64,000 nucleotides of DNA, from NCBI GenBank assembly GCA_002999035.1, contig CP027241.1:1553001-1617000 (forward strand), read 5' to 3'. This DNA is from Lachnospiraceae bacterium oral taxon 500 (GTDB lineage: Bacteria > Bacillota > Clostridia > Lachnospirales > Vallitaleaceae). Shown piece by piece: positions 41,938-50,192 of the stretch; the stretch's first letter is position 1; every line of letters starts with the position of its first letter. Below the pieces are notes generated by a model. The model was not told the DNA's origin and ran no database searches. It saw only the letters and a program-made list of their open reading frames with translations. The position numbers and the translations under genes are program-made.

Positions 41938-41972
41938 ATTTTGCGTGTCAGATTTTTTTGATTTGCGCGTCA
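41929..41972. other. Proposed prophage right terminus, two tandem end motifs
   Basis: On the minus strand, TGACACGCAAAATAAAAAAG (from 41950) and TGACGCGCAAATCAAAAAAA (from 41972) are near-identical units 22 bp apart. The first matches the left-end TGACACACATAATACAAAAA (7133). Transposase sites beginning with TG at each end are expected in Mu-like phages. Which unit is the true end is undecided. Confidence 0.45.
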
Positions 41973-41976
41973 AGCA

Positions 41977-42010
41977 ACAGTAAATCAAAAAAGGTTTACT
42001 GTTTTTCTTT
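41977..42010 (+). terminator. Recurrent CAGTAAATC-type terminator, copy 1
   Basis: ACAGTAAATC pairs with GGTTTACTGT, followed by TTTTTCTTT, 32 bases before the DUF3847 gene. Related hairpins stand at 44677, 47613, 50856, 52350 and 58452, each before or after a gene module of the mobile elements. Confidence 0.65.
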
Positions 42011-42041
42011 ACTCAAAATTAGAAAGGGAGGAAACGAGAAA

Positions 42042-42362
42042 ATGAAAAACATTGAAGAAAAAATCTTAATGGCAGATGAAGAAATCAAGCAGTTACAAAA
42101 CAAAAGGAAAAAGCTCATCAGTCAGCAGAAACAGGAAGAAAGAAAAAAGAGAGATAAAAGAATATATGAAAAAGGAGCAGTCTTTGAAAGTATCTTTACC
42201 GAAAGCAAGAACTTAACCAAAGATGAATTTTATCAGCTAATCACATCTCTAATTCGTAAAGAAGAAGCCAATCTCAAAATACAGAAAATCATAGAGAAAA
42301 GAGAACAAACAGGAGCAGAAAATACAGGAAAAGAAGATGAAGAAATGGACATCGAAGAATAG
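42042..42362 (+). CDS. DUF3847 protein, relaxase accessory (copy 1)
   Basis: A 106-residue, Lys/Glu-rich coiled-coil protein (EIKQLQNKRKKLISQQKQEE then KGAVFESIFTES). DUF3847 genes sit directly before MobQ relaxases and oriT in Clostridia mobilizable elements. It has the composition of a MobC-like accessory factor. I chose ATG 42042 with GGGAGG upstream. A close copy lies at 47678. Confidence 0.8.
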   Translation: MKNIEEKILMADEEIKQLQNKRKKLISQQKQEERKKRDKRIYEKGAVFESIFTESKNLTKDEFYQLITSLIRKEEANLKIQKIIEKREQTGAENTGKEDEEMDIEE

Positions 42363-42604
42363 TCCCTTGTTTACAAGGGCGCACATATACACCTTAACAG
42401 GTGCGTGCGTTCTCCGAAGGCTCTTAGCAGAGGGCATATCAGCTAACGCTGATACAGGGGAACTACATTCCCCTACGGAAATAAATTTCCTACCCCTTGT
42501 GTACTTCCCAAAAGAAATCGGATAAAAAGCTATCCAATTTTTTTAGGAAGTCTTATCTATCGCCACCATAACCATATCGAAAAATGGAAAGGAGGTTTTC
42601 TTTT
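42363..42604. other. Hairpin-rich oriT-like region (copy 1)
   Basis: The 242-bp gap between DUF3847 and the relaxase is conserved with 47999-48235. It has CCCTTGTTTACAAGGG, TATCAGC-taac-GCTGATA, GGGGAAC...TTCCCC, GGAAATAAATTTCC and a long ACTTCC...GGAAGT stem. Serial hairpins before a MobQ gene are typical of an origin of transfer. The nick site is not identified. Confidence 0.55.
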
Positions 42605-44065
42605 ATGGCGATATATCATCTTTGCATAAAGATTATTTCAAGAGGCAAAGGCAAAAGTGCAGTAGCAGCTTCCGCCTATCGAAGTGGCGAAAAGATAAAA
42701 AACGAATATGACGGAATAGTCCATGACTTTACAAGAAAAGGTGGAATAGCCCATACAGAAATTCTTTTACCACAAAATGCACCACAGAAATTTTCAGATA
42801 GAGGAACATTATGGAACAGTGTAGAGAAAATAGAAAAGAATAAAAATTCACAGCTTGCAAGAGAAATTGAAGTAGCCTTACCCAAAGAATTAGACCGAGA
42901 AAAACAAATAAATCTTGTAAGAGAATATGTAAAAGAAAATTTTGTAAAAGTAGGTATGTGTGCCGATATTGCCTTACATGATAAAAATGATGGAAACCCA
43001 CACTGTCATATCCTACTTACTATGCGACCACTAAACGAAGATACAACATGGGGAGCAAAATCAAAAAAGGAATATATCATTGATGAAAACGGAGAAAAGG
43101 TAAAACTAAAAAATGGCAATTACAAAACAAGAAAAATAAATACAACCGATTGGAACGAGCAAGACAAAGCAGAAGAGTGGAGAAAATCATGGGCAGACAT
43201 TACAAACAAATATCTTGAAGAAAATAGCATACAGGACAAAGTGGATCATCGTTCTTATCAAAGACAGGGCATAGAACAAATACCGACCATTCATTTAGGA
43301 ATATCAGCAACCCAAATGGAGAAGAAAGGCATAGCCACAGACAGAGGGAATATCAACCGAGAAATCAAAAAGCAAAATGCGATTTTAAGAGAAATTTCAA
43401 GAAGAATAAAGGCATTACTAAATTGGATAAGAGGAATAGGAAAAGAAGAAAAAGCAGATAGTGAAAATATAAAGTCCACCCTCCCACCCAAAGAAAATTT
43501 ATTGTCAATCTTTGAAAATCTTATCCGTAAAAATGCAGATAAGAATAATGCAGACTTGGAAAAATATATTGAGAGTTGTCAATTACTAAAAGAAAAAAAT
43601 ATCACTTCATTATCTGAACTGAAAGAGAGCATTACTAATTTACGAGATAAGAATTATAAGACCACAAGAGCCTTAAAAGATACCGAGAAAAAGATTGATG
43701 AAAAAACACAACTTATTGACCAATCAGAAAAATATTTGAAGAATAAAGACACCTACAAAGTCTATGCAAAATTAAAGAAAAGTAAACAGGAAGATTTTTA
43801 TAACGAACATGCGGCAGAGCTTATTTTATTTGAAAGTGCTAAGAGATATCTCAAAGAACATTTAGGAGAAAGTAAAACCTTAGCCATCAGTAAATGGAAA
43901 TCAGAACTTGCCAATTTGAAGAAAGATAAAAAGAGCCTATACAATAAAATATTAGAGATACGAGAAGAAGTAGAACAATCAGAAAAAGTTAAAACCTGTA
44001 TAGAGCAGATACAGGAACAAGAAAAGCAACTATTACAGGTAAAGCGGAACGAGTTAGACCTATAA
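42605..44065 (+). CDS. MobQ (MobA/MobL) relaxase, copy 1
   Basis: A 486-residue relaxase. The nuclease domain covers residues 1-200: MAIYHLCIKIISRGKGKSAV, ASAYRSGEKI, and the metal-binding NPHCHILLTMRPL. The C-terminal part is coiled coil. It nicks oriT and pilots the strand during mobilization. I chose ATG 42605 after AAAGGAGG. It is about 85-90% alike to copy 2 at 48236 by eye. Confidence 0.9.
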   Translation: MAIYHLCIKIISRGKGKSAVAASAYRSGEKIKNEYDGIVHDFTRKGGIAHTEILLPQNAPQKFSDRGTLWNSVEKIEKNKNSQLAREIEVALPKELDREKQINLVREYVKENFVKVGMCADIALHDKNDGNPHCHILLTMRPLNEDTTWGAKSKKEYIIDENGEKVKLKNGNYKTRKINTTDWNEQDKAEEWRKSWADITNKYLEENSIQDKVDHRSYQRQGIEQIPTIHLGISATQMEKKGIATDRGNINREIKKQNAILREISRRIKALLNWIRGIGKEEKADSENIKSTLPPKENLLSIFENLIRKNADKNNADLEKYIESCQLLKEKNITSLSELKESITNLRDKNYKTTRALKDTEKKIDEKTQLIDQSEKYLKNKDTYKVYAKLKKSKQEDFYNEHAAELILFESAKRYLKEHLGESKTLAISKWKSELANLKKDKKSLYNKILEIREEVEQSEKVKTCIEQIQEQEKQLLQVKRNELDL

Positions 44066-44073
44066 AACTTGGC

Positions 44074-44089
44074 TTAAATGTGGTATAAT
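44074..44089 (+). promoter_or_regulatory. Extended -10 cargo promoter, copy 1
   Basis: GGCTTAAATGTGGTATAATA contains TGG-TATAAT, an extended -10, just after the relaxase. Nearly the same sequence follows the serine recombinase (46733) and relaxase copy 2 (49715), each time before a different cargo gene. Confidence 0.6.
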
Positions 44090-44133
44090 ATTACAAATAT
44101 TGCGTAAAACAAATTTGAAGTTGTGGGGGAGTA

Positions 44134-44610
44134 ATGGACATGGGTGTTGAACTTATTCAAGCAATAAAAGAAGATATGGAGACTATTTGGAAGATGCAAC
44201 TGGAAGCATTTGCAGGGCTTTTGGAAAAATATAATGATTATGATATAAGCCCTGCCGCTGAAACATTTGACAAGGTAATGGCAAGGTTTGAACAGCCATG
44301 GACAACTTATTATTTTATTGTTGCTAATTCCGAAAGAATTGGTGTAGTTCGTATCATTGATAAGAAAGATGGAAGCAGGAAGAAAATAGCTCCAATATGG
44401 ATAATGCCGGAGTTCAGAAATAAAGGATATGCTCAACAAGCCATCAAGGCTGCTGAAAAAATACATGGCAGTGAAAATTGGTGTTTAGACACTATTTTAC
44501 AGGAAAAAGGTAATTGTCATCTCTATGAAAAGCTTGGATATCACAGAATCGGAAAGATAGATAATATCAGCGATATTATGGATATAGTGTACTATGAGAA
44601 AGATAGCTGA
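44134..44610 (+). CDS. GNAT-family N-acetyltransferase (cargo)
   Basis: A 158-residue GNAT enzyme. The acetyl-CoA site is MPEFRNKGYAQQAIK (R-x-x-G-x-A type) at about residues 97-111, and ILQEKGNCHLYEKLGYHRIG follows. Substrate unknown. It lies between the relaxase and the VirD4 fragment with its own promoter, so it is cargo. Confidence 0.85.
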   Translation: MDMGVELIQAIKEDMETIWKMQLEAFAGLLEKYNDYDISPAAETFDKVMARFEQPWTTYYFIVANSERIGVVRIIDKKDGSRKKIAPIWIMPEFRNKGYAQQAIKAAEKIHGSENWCLDTILQEKGNCHLYEKLGYHRIGKIDNISDIMDIVYYEKDS

Positions 44611-44676
44611 GGCTGATAGATCCCATTTGTCGAAATGAAATAATTAAATAAAAACACTAATATAGTGACTTATGAA

Positions 44677-44710
44677 GCAGTAAACCAAATCGATTTATTG
44701 CTTTTTCTTT
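44677..44710 (+). terminator. Recurrent terminator, copy 2
   Basis: GCAGTAAACC pairs with GATTTATTGC, followed by TTTTTCTTT. It is the diverged relative of the CAGTAAATC hairpins. The 44611-44757 gap has no gene. Confidence 0.6.
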
Positions 44711-44757
44711 ATCAAATGTCAAAATAAAAAGTGTCCATAAATATAAAAAGGTACTTG

Positions 44758-45001
44758 ACAAAACGCTTTCTGGGGAAATAAAAAAGACATTGAGCCGTAC
44801 ATGGATGAAAAGTTTCAAAATAATATCCTGCTTACCCAGACAGAACGATTAACCATGAACGGCAGACCGGCTAATCCAAAGTATGCAAGAAATAAAAATG
44901 TACTTGTCATAGGTGGATCAGGAAGTGGCAAGACTCGATTTTTTGTAAAACCCAACCTTATGCAAATGCACTCGTCATATTGTGTTACCGATCCGAAAGG
45001 A
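44758..45001 (+). pseudogene. VirD4/TraG coupling protein, N-terminal-side fragment
   Basis: The frame from about 44758 encodes NAFWGNKKDIEPYM, then NVLVIGGSGSGKTRFFVKPN (Walker A) and SSYCVTDPKG. This is a VirD4-type coupling protein of the Clostridia type. It breaks off at codon GGA (44999-45001) and resumes at 51128 (GGA ACG ATA GTT). Upstream, the membrane N-terminus is also missing (a stop lies at about 44753). The intact frame would read TDPKGTIVLECGKMLEDNGY. Confidence 0.85.
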
Positions 45002-45055
45002 TTAACCTTTTAGGGACAGAGAAAATAACAAAAACTTGGAAAGGAGGTAATTCTC

Positions 45056-46726
45056 ATGTCAAATACGAAAAGAACAGGACAAACAGCCCTTTATGAGCGT
45101 TTAAGTCGAGATGATGAAATGCAAGGAGAAAGCAATTCCATCACCAATCAAAAGCAACTACTTGAAAGCTATGCCAAAAGAAACGGCTTTGTAAATATCT
45201 ATCACTATACCGATGATGGAGTAAGCGGAACAACCTTTGATAGAGAGGGATTTCAAAAAATGATAAAAGCAGTAGAAGAAAACAAAGTATCTACTGTGAT
45301 AGTAAAAGATATGAGTAGGTTTGGCAGAGACTACCTCAAAGTAGGTTTTTACACCGAAATACTTTTCAAAGAAAAGGGAGTAAGGTTTATCGCCATCAAT
45401 AACGGAATAGACAGTGAAAAACAAGCAGAAAGCGACTTTACCCCATTTCTAAATATCATGAACGAATGGTATGCAAGAGATACATCAAGAAAAATACAAT
45501 CTATCTTCAGGGCAAGAATGGAAGAGGGGAAAAGAGTATCTCCAAGCGTACCATACGGCTATTATAGAAACCCAAAGAACAAACAGGAGCTACTTGTCGA
45601 TAAAGAGAGTGCAAAGGTCGTAAAACGCATTTACAGGCTTGTAATAGAGGGATATGGAGTAACACAGATAGCAGATATACTAACCAAAGACAAAATCCTT
45701 ATCCCATCAGCCTATGCAGAAACCCATTATCCCGAAAATAACCATAGCTCAAAGAAAAGAGGAATAGAAGACCCATATTTTTGGACACCGACCACAGTAG
45801 GTTATATCTTAGAAAAAAGAGAATATATGGGGCATACTGTATTAGGAAAGACAATTAGTTTAGACTATAAAACCAAAAAAAGAAGAAAGGCAAAAGAAAA
45901 TGAACTCATTATCTTCAAAAATACCCACGAAGCCATCATTGACGAAGAAACATGGAATAACGCCCAAAGGTTAAGAAAAACAGTGAGAAGAAGTCCAAAG
46001 TATGGTACAACCTCACACCCATTCACAGGGCTTTTAATCTGTTCCGACTGTGGAGGAAAGCTAAGCTATAGAGAGCCGGCAGAACATAAAGAAAAGAAGT
46101 ACGATTGCGATTATTGTTTTGTATGTCAACATTACAGACACAGAAAAGGCTCTTGCAGTATGCACTACATCAAAGTAAAAACAGTAAATGAAATTCTCCT
46201 AAAATCAATCAAAGAAATCACAGACTTTGCAAAAGAAGAAAAGCAAGAGTTTCTAAAAGTGATGAACAAGTTATCCGACGAAAAAAGAGAAGAAAAGTAT
46301 CAAGAGGATAAAGAAAAGTTAGAAAAACTGTCATCAAGAAATGCAGAGCTAACAACACTCATTACAAAGCTGTATGAAGACCACGCACTTGGTAAAATTC
46401 CTGTAAAACATTTTGACAGATTATTTAATACCTATGATATGGAGCAACAAGACTTAGAAAAGCAAATACAGTATTTTGAACAAGAAATAGAAAGCTATCA
46501 TCAGAGAAAAGTTGATACCGATAAATTCTTAAAGATGATAGAAAAATATACAGATATTGAAAAACTTACAGTACCAATGATAAATGAGTATATAGAAAAA
46601 GTTGTAGTCTACGAAGCGACAGGAGGAAGACAAGGCAAATATAGAAAACAACAAGTTGATGTGTACTTTAACTTTATAGGTAACTGTCAAGTGCCACAGA
46701 AAGTAGATATAGAAAAAATGGCTTAA
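45056..46726 (+). CDS. Large serine recombinase (TnpX-like)
   Basis: A 556-residue recombinase. The catalytic Ser is in ALYERLSRDDE (residues 10-20), followed by VIVKDMSRFGRDYLKVGFYT. A recombinase domain spans about 165-300. A zinc ribbon, CSDCGGKLSYRE, and CDYCFVCQHYRHRKGSC lie near 328-370, then a coiled coil. It excises and inserts the element at GA sites. AAAGGAGG precedes the ATG. Confidence 0.93.
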   Translation: MSNTKRTGQTALYERLSRDDEMQGESNSITNQKQLLESYAKRNGFVNIYHYTDDGVSGTTFDREGFQKMIKAVEENKVSTVIVKDMSRFGRDYLKVGFYTEILFKEKGVRFIAINNGIDSEKQAESDFTPFLNIMNEWYARDTSRKIQSIFRARMEEGKRVSPSVPYGYYRNPKNKQELLVDKESAKVVKRIYRLVIEGYGVTQIADILTKDKILIPSAYAETHYPENNHSSKKRGIEDPYFWTPTTVGYILEKREYMGHTVLGKTISLDYKTKKRRKAKENELIIFKNTHEAIIDEETWNNAQRLRKTVRRSPKYGTTSHPFTGLLICSDCGGKLSYREPAEHKEKKYDCDYCFVCQHYRHRKGSCSMHYIKVKTVNEILLKSIKEITDFAKEEKQEFLKVMNKLSDEKREEKYQEDKEKLEKLSSRNAELTTLITKLYEDHALGKIPVKHFDRLFNTYDMEQQDLEKQIQYFEQEIESYHQRKVDTDKFLKMIEKYTDIEKLTVPMINEYIEKVVVYEATGGRQGKYRKQQVDVYFNFIGNCQVPQKVDIEKMA

Positions 46727-46732
46727 AAGTGG

Positions 46733-46738
46733 TATAAT
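46733..46738 (+). promoter_or_regulatory. Extended -10 cargo promoter, copy 2
   Basis: GGCTTAAAAGTGGTATAATA (46720-46739) repeats the copy-1 promoter. TGG-TATAAT sits just after the recombinase stop and 55 bases before the hydrolase start. Confidence 0.6.
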
Positions 46739-46793
46739 ATTATGAGTATTGAGTGAAGTAAATTAGAATTTGTACACAGGATGGATTAGACTA

Positions 46794-47546
46794 ATGAATA
46801 TACATGAATTTGGAAAAGGTAATGAACAAGCAATTCTGCTGATACATCCTTCTGTTGTAAGATGGGATTATTTTGAACATTTAATTCCGCTTCTCAAAAA
46901 CAAATATCATCTGATTATTCCGGCTCTTCCCGGATATGATTCTGAGGATGAAAGTGACTTTACAAGCATTGAGAAGATCGCTGCCGAATTGAATGAGTGG
47001 CTTCAGGCTGAAGAGATTGCCGAATTGTATGCAGTATATGGGTGCTCGATGGGCGGCTCCGTTGCTTTAATGGTAACGCTTGGACAACTTATTCCAATCA
47101 GACACTGCATTATGGACGGAGGCATTACACCATATCAGCTACCATGGCTTGTCACACGCTTTATCGCCTTGAGAGACTATCTCATGATGATGCTGGGCAG
47201 GACAGGTGGAGTGCGCTTGCTTGAGAAGGCTTTTGCTACCGATGAATATTCGAAGGAAGATCTTCAATATGTTGCAGATGTTTTGAAGTGCTCCAGTAGA
47301 AAAACGTTATGGAGAACTTTTGACTCATGCAACAACTATAAGATTCCACAGCCCATTCCGAAGGTCGATACGCAAATGCATTACTGGTATGCCGATGGCG
47401 AAGAAAAGGAGCGAAAACTTGATATCGCCTACATGAATCAGCATTTTCCGCAAACAGAATTCAAGGTTTTGCCTAAACTGGGGCATGCAGGTCTTGTTTT
47501 ATTGAAACCGGATTTATTTGTGACAATGATAAACGAATTGTTTTGA
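46794..47546 (+). CDS. Alpha/beta hydrolase (cargo)
   Basis: A 250-residue alpha/beta-fold hydrolase. The nucleophile elbow is GCSMGGSVAL (Ser of G-x-S-x-G). The oxyanion region is IHPSVVRWDYFEHLIPLL, and the catalytic His is in KLGHAGLVLL near the end. The substrate is unknown. I chose ATG 46794 with AGGATGG upstream. Confidence 0.85.
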   Translation: MNIHEFGKGNEQAILLIHPSVVRWDYFEHLIPLLKNKYHLIIPALPGYDSEDESDFTSIEKIAAELNEWLQAEEIAELYAVYGCSMGGSVALMVTLGQLIPIRHCIMDGGITPYQLPWLVTRFIALRDYLMMMLGRTGGVRLLEKAFATDEYSKEDLQYVADVLKCSSRKTLWRTFDSCNNYKIPQPIPKVDTQMHYWYADGEEKERKLDIAYMNQHFPQTEFKVLPKLGHAGLVLLKPDLFVTMINELF

Positions 47547-47612
47547 GACAGACAAATTCCAGTTTGTCGAAATGAAATAATTAAATAGAAACAATAGTAT
47601 AGCAGCTTACGA

Positions 47613-47646
47613 AACAGTAAATCAAATCGGTTTACTGTTTTTTCTT
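47613..47646 (+). terminator. Recurrent terminator, copy 3
   Basis: AACAGTAAATC pairs with GGTTTACTGTT, followed by a T-run, 32 bases before DUF3847 copy 2. Confidence 0.65.
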
Positions 47647-47677
47647 TGCTCAAAACATAAAGAAAGGAAAACAGAAG

Positions 47678-47998
47678 ATGAAAAACATAGACGAAAAAAT
47701 TTTAATGACAGAAGAAAAAATCAAGCAGTTACAAAACAAAAGGAAAAAACTTATCAGTCAGCAGAAACAGAAGGAACGAAAAAAGAGAGATAGACGGCTT
47801 TATGAAAAAGGAGCAGTCTTTGAAAGTATCTTTACTGAAAGCAAGGACTTCACCAAAGATGAATTTTATCAGCTAATCACATATCCAAATCTCAAAGAAA
47901 TAGTCAATCAAAAAATCAAGAAAATCATAGACAGCAGAGAAGAAAGTAAAAATCAAAATACAGAAAATCGAGAGGAAAGAATGGAAACAGAGGAATAG
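47678..47998 (+). CDS. DUF3847 protein, relaxase accessory (copy 2)
   Basis: A 106-residue protein nearly identical in its first 75 residues to the copy at 42042 (KIKQLQNKRKKLISQQKQKE). The C-terminal tails differ. It precedes the second oriT-like region and relaxase. Confidence 0.8.
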   Translation: MKNIDEKILMTEEKIKQLQNKRKKLISQQKQKERKKRDRRLYEKGAVFESIFTESKDFTKDEFYQLITYPNLKEIVNQKIKKIIDSREESKNQNTENREERMETEE

Positions 47999-48235
47999 TC
48001 CCTTGTTTACAAGGGCGCACTTATACACCCTAAAGGGTGTGTGCGTTCTCCGAAGGCTCTTGCAGAGAGCATATCAGCTAAAGCTGATACAGGGGAGCTA
48101 CACTCCCCTACGGAAATAAATTTCCTACCCCTTGTGTACTTACCAAAAGAAATCGGATAAAAACAATCCGATTTTTTTAGTAAGTCTTTATCATCGCCAC
48201 CTTGCCCACATCAAAAAGAGAGGAGGTTTTTTCTT
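47999..48235. other. Hairpin-rich oriT-like region (copy 2)
   Basis: This is homologous to 42363-42604 with compensating changes, for example ACACCCTAAAGGGTGTGTGC in place of ACACCTTAACAGGTGCGTGC. Stems CCCTTG/CAAGGG, TATCAGC/GCTGATA, GGGG/CCCC and CTTACC...GTAAG recur. Conserved structure with changed bases supports a function in the DNA or RNA fold. Confidence 0.6.
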
Positions 48236-49696
48236 ATGGCGATATATCATCTTTGCATAAAGATTATCTCAAGAGGTAAAGGCAAAAGTGCAGTAGCAGC
48301 TTCCGCTTATCGAAGTGGCGAAAAGATAAAAAACGAATATGACGGCATAGTCCACGACTTTACAAGAAAAGGCGGAATAGCCCATACAGAAATCCTATTG
48401 CCTCAAAATGCACCACAGGAATTTTCAGGCAGAGGAACATTATGGAATAGCGTAGAGAAAATCGAAAAGAGTAAAAACTCACAGCTTGCAAGAGAAATTG
48501 AAGTTGCCTTACCCAAAGAATTAGACAGGGAAAAACAGATTGAGCTTGTAAGAGAGTATGTAAAAGAAAATTTTGTGAAAGTTGGTATGTGTGCCGACAT
48601 TGCCCTACATGATAAAAATGACGGAAACCCACATGCACATATTCTATTAACTATGCGACCGCTAAACGAAGATACAACATGGGGAGCAAAATCAAAAAAG
48701 GAATATATACTTGATGAAAACGGAGAGAAAGTAAAACTTAAAAATGGCAACTTCAAAACAAGAAAAATCAATACAGTGGACTGGAACGAACAAGACAAAG
48801 CAGAGCATTGGCGAAAAGCATGGGCAGATATTACAAATAAATATCTTGAAGAAAATAGCATACAGGAAAAAGTGGATCACCGTTCCTATGAAAGACAGGG
48901 CATAGAACAAATACCGACCATTCATTTAGGCGTATCAGCCACCCAAATGGAAAAGAAAGGCATAACTACCGACAGGGGAAATATCAACCGAGAAATCAAA
49001 CATCAGAATAAGATATTAAAAGAGATTGCAAGAAGAATAAAAGCCTTACTAAATTGGATAAGAGGAATAGGAAAAGAAGAAAAGGCAGAAACTGATAATT
49101 TCAAATCTACCCTCCCATTCAAAGAAAATTTGCTATCCGTTTTTGAAAATCTTATCCGTAAAAATGCAGATAACCATAATACAGATTTAGAACAATACAT
49201 CGGAAGCTATCAATTCTTAAAAGAGAAAAATATCATTTCCGTATCTGAACTGAAAGAAAACATAGTTACTTTAAGAGATAAGAACTACAAGACCACAAGA
49301 GCTATTAAAGATACCGAAAAGCGGATTGACAATAAAGTACAACTTATCGACCACGCCGAAAAATATTTGAAGCATAAAGATACCTATACAGCTTATACCA
49401 AGCTAAAGAAAAACAAACAAGATACTTTCTACAATGAGCATACCGCAGAGATTATTTTGTTTGAAAGTGCCAAGAAATATCTGAAAGAACATTTAGGAGA
49501 AAGCAAGACCTTAAATATATCCAAATGGAAATCGGAAGTTGCCAATATGAAGAAAGAGAAAAATAGCCTATACAATCAAATATTAGAGATACGAGAGGAA
49601 GTAGAACAGGCTGAAAAAGTTAAGACTTGTATTGAACAGTTACAGGAACATTCAAAGCAACTAACACAGGTAAAACGGAACGAGTTAGACCTATAA
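48236..49696 (+). CDS. MobQ (MobA/MobL) relaxase, copy 2
   Basis: A 486-residue relaxase with the same plan as copy 1: MAIYHLCIKIISRGKGKSAV, ASAYRSGEKI and NPHAHILLTMRPL. It belongs to the nested element. Presence of two relaxases with two oriT-like regions gives long direct repeats (about 2 kb, 5.6 kb apart) that could recombine. Confidence 0.9.
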   Translation: MAIYHLCIKIISRGKGKSAVAASAYRSGEKIKNEYDGIVHDFTRKGGIAHTEILLPQNAPQEFSGRGTLWNSVEKIEKSKNSQLAREIEVALPKELDREKQIELVREYVKENFVKVGMCADIALHDKNDGNPHAHILLTMRPLNEDTTWGAKSKKEYILDENGEKVKLKNGNFKTRKINTVDWNEQDKAEHWRKAWADITNKYLEENSIQEKVDHRSYERQGIEQIPTIHLGVSATQMEKKGITTDRGNINREIKHQNKILKEIARRIKALLNWIRGIGKEEKAETDNFKSTLPFKENLLSVFENLIRKNADNHNTDLEQYIGSYQFLKEKNIISVSELKENIVTLRDKNYKTTRAIKDTEKRIDNKVQLIDHAEKYLKHKDTYTAYTKLKKNKQDTFYNEHTAEIILFESAKKYLKEHLGESKTLNISKWKSEVANMKKEKNSLYNQILEIREEVEQAEKVKTCIEQLQEHSKQLTQVKRNELDL

Positions 49697-49714
49697 AATC
49701 AAGCGAAAAAATGG

Positions 49715-49720
49715 TATAAT
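49715..49720 (+). promoter_or_regulatory. Extended -10 cargo promoter, copy 3
   Basis: AAAATGGTATAATATTA gives TGG-TATAAT 38 bases before the SnoaL-like start. It is the third copy of the cargo promoter. Confidence 0.55.
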
Positions 49721-49757
49721 ATTAGACAAGTATTTGATTTTGGAGGTGCTTAAATTC

Positions 49758-50177
49758 ATGGATGAAAGAGAGAAAATCATTCGTTTATGGTTTGATATGT
49801 GGCTTACACAACAAGACTTAGGAATAGATGATATTTTTTTGGATGATGTGATTTATATTGAGAGTTGGTGTCCTAAGTATGAAAATCGGCAAACAGTAAA
49901 GCACTGGTTTAATGAGTGGAATACAAGAGGAAAAGTTCTTGCGTGGGATATAAAGCAATTTTTTCATAAGGATAATCAAACTATTGTAGAATGGCACTTC
50001 AAAAATAAAATGAATGAGGGGAAAGTTGAAGAATTTGACGGTATCTCTTTGATTGTTTGGACAGCCGATAATAAGATAAAAGCGTTGAAAGAGTTTGGTT
50101 GTAATTGTAACAACTACAATCCTTACAAAGAGAGTGAAACACCATTATTTAGAGATGAAAAAGTAAATTGGTTTTGA
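49758..50177 (+). CDS. SnoaL-like (NTF2-fold) protein (cargo)
   Basis: A 139-residue protein with DDVIYIESWCPKYENRQTVK and QTIVEWHFKNKMNEGKVEEF. It matches the SnoaL/NTF2-like fold used by small enzymes and binding proteins. The substrate is unknown. I chose ATG 49758, ten bases after GGAGGTG. It is followed 15 bases later by the SAP-domain gene. Confidence 0.75.
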   Translation: MDEREKIIRLWFDMWLTQQDLGIDDIFLDDVIYIESWCPKYENRQTVKHWFNEWNTRGKVLAWDIKQFFHKDNQTIVEWHFKNKMNEGKVEEFDGISLIVWTADNKIKALKEFGCNCNNYNPYKESETPLFRDEKVNWF

Positions 50178-50192
50178 GGAGATAAAATATTG

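Larger units (their letters stand above)
7133..41950. mobile_element. Mu-like transposable prophage (about 34.8 kb)
   Basis: The gene order is repressor, Ner/Cro, MuA transposase, MuB, small early genes, Gp16, Mor, head, contractile tail, fibre, lysis and methylase. This is the layout of Mu-like phages, in a Clostridia host. Candidate termini are TGACACACATAATAC (7133 on) and, read inward from the right, TGACACGCAAAATA (41950 down). The left one cuts a secretory-gene start. The right one follows the terminator of the last phage gene. A second similar unit extends the right end to 41972. No 5-bp target duplication is visible (left flank taatc, right flank gattt or agcaa), so exact ends remain tentative. 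Confidence 0.75.

Noticed and set aside
7128-41977. A 5-bp target-site duplication of the prophage
   Set aside because: The flanks taatc on the left and gattt or agcaa on the right do not match, so none is claimed.
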